From positions 1 to 6,529 of the forward strand of contig DAOVFN010000042.1 of the NCBI GenBank assembly GCA_030672885.1: a DNA stretch of 6,529 nucleotides, in the 5' to 3' direction. The DNA comes from Candidatus Aenigmatarchaeota archaeon (GTDB lineage: Archaea > Aenigmatarchaeota > Aenigmatarchaeia > QMZP01). Positions within the stretch are counted from its first letter, which is position 1; every line of letters starts with the position of its first letter. Below are positions 6,470 through 6,529 of this stretch, piece after piece. Under the pieces are notes generated by a model, which had not been told where the DNA came from, made no database searches, and saw only the letters and a program-made list of their open reading frames with translations. The position numbers and the translations under genes were made by a program.

Positions 6470-6529
6470 GCTTTTCTATACCCGTCAGTAGTTAATGGCT
6501 ATATTTATTACAACCGGATTTCCCTAACT
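6470..6529. other. Right-edge sequence with nothing assignable
   Basis: Sixty bases upstream of the 288-residue protein gene. A plus-strand ATG at 6495 opens only a ten-codon frame ending at 6527. One minus-strand frame is open from the edge to a TAA around 6494 and could be the tail of another gene, but about eleven codons is too little to judge. No tRNA or repeat is visible. Confidence 0.4.

Noticed and set aside
6495..6527. Ten-codon plus-strand frame at the right edge, with a TATA-like stretch upstream
   Set aside because: It is too short to support as a gene; the TATA-like stretch is better explained as the minus-strand promoter of the 288-residue protein gene.
1..6529. CRISPR array, tRNA, rRNA, insertion sequence or phage genes
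   Set aside because: No regularly spaced repeats, cloverleaf-like segments, terminal inverted repeats or transposase or integrase motifs were seen on either strand.

Overview
The window looks like chromosomal DNA of an archaeon, probably an uncultivated one. Three observations point that way. TATA-like boxes sit about 25-27 bases upstream of start codons that lack Shine-Dalgarno sequences, which is the geometry of leaderless archaeal transcripts. Codon choice leans to AGG/AGA for arginine and ATA for isoleucine. The largest gene encodes an archaeal-type type II/IV secretion ATPase with a long N-terminal region. A DPANN lineage such as Micrarchaeota or Woesearchaeota would fit the style of the ATPase, but I cannot settle the phylum from sequence alone.

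Layout, left to right. (1) Positions 1-541, minus strand: the N-terminal 180 residues of a membrane-anchored thioredoxin-fold protein with a CPEC motif, running off the left edge. (2) Positions 542-621: a short divergent promoter region with a palindromic TATA-like box and an exact 9-base tandem repeat. (3) Positions 622-3191, plus strand: two different processive-type family 2 glycosyltransferases, joined by an ATGA stop/start overlap. (4) Positions 3192-5453, minus strand: the secretion ATPase (753 residues), whose stop codon directly abuts the stop of the second glycosyltransferase. (5) Positions 5454-5572: a gap with an oligo-T terminator for the upstream gene and a TATA-like box for the ATPase. 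(6) Positions 5573-6439, minus strand: a soluble 288-residue protein that I do not recognise. (7) Positions 6440-6529: its promoter, then nothing I can assign.

Functionally, the two glycosyltransferases form a clear two-gene unit that probably builds a surface or exported glycan at the cytoplasmic membrane. The ATPase would power a type IV pilus-like or secretion machine, but its membrane platform partner is not in the window. The thioredoxin-like protein could act on disulfides outside the membrane. Any link among these parts is inference from proximity: they sit in three or four separate transcription units. I see no mobile element, CRISPR array, rRNA or tRNA, and no gene-free stretch longer than about 120 bases.
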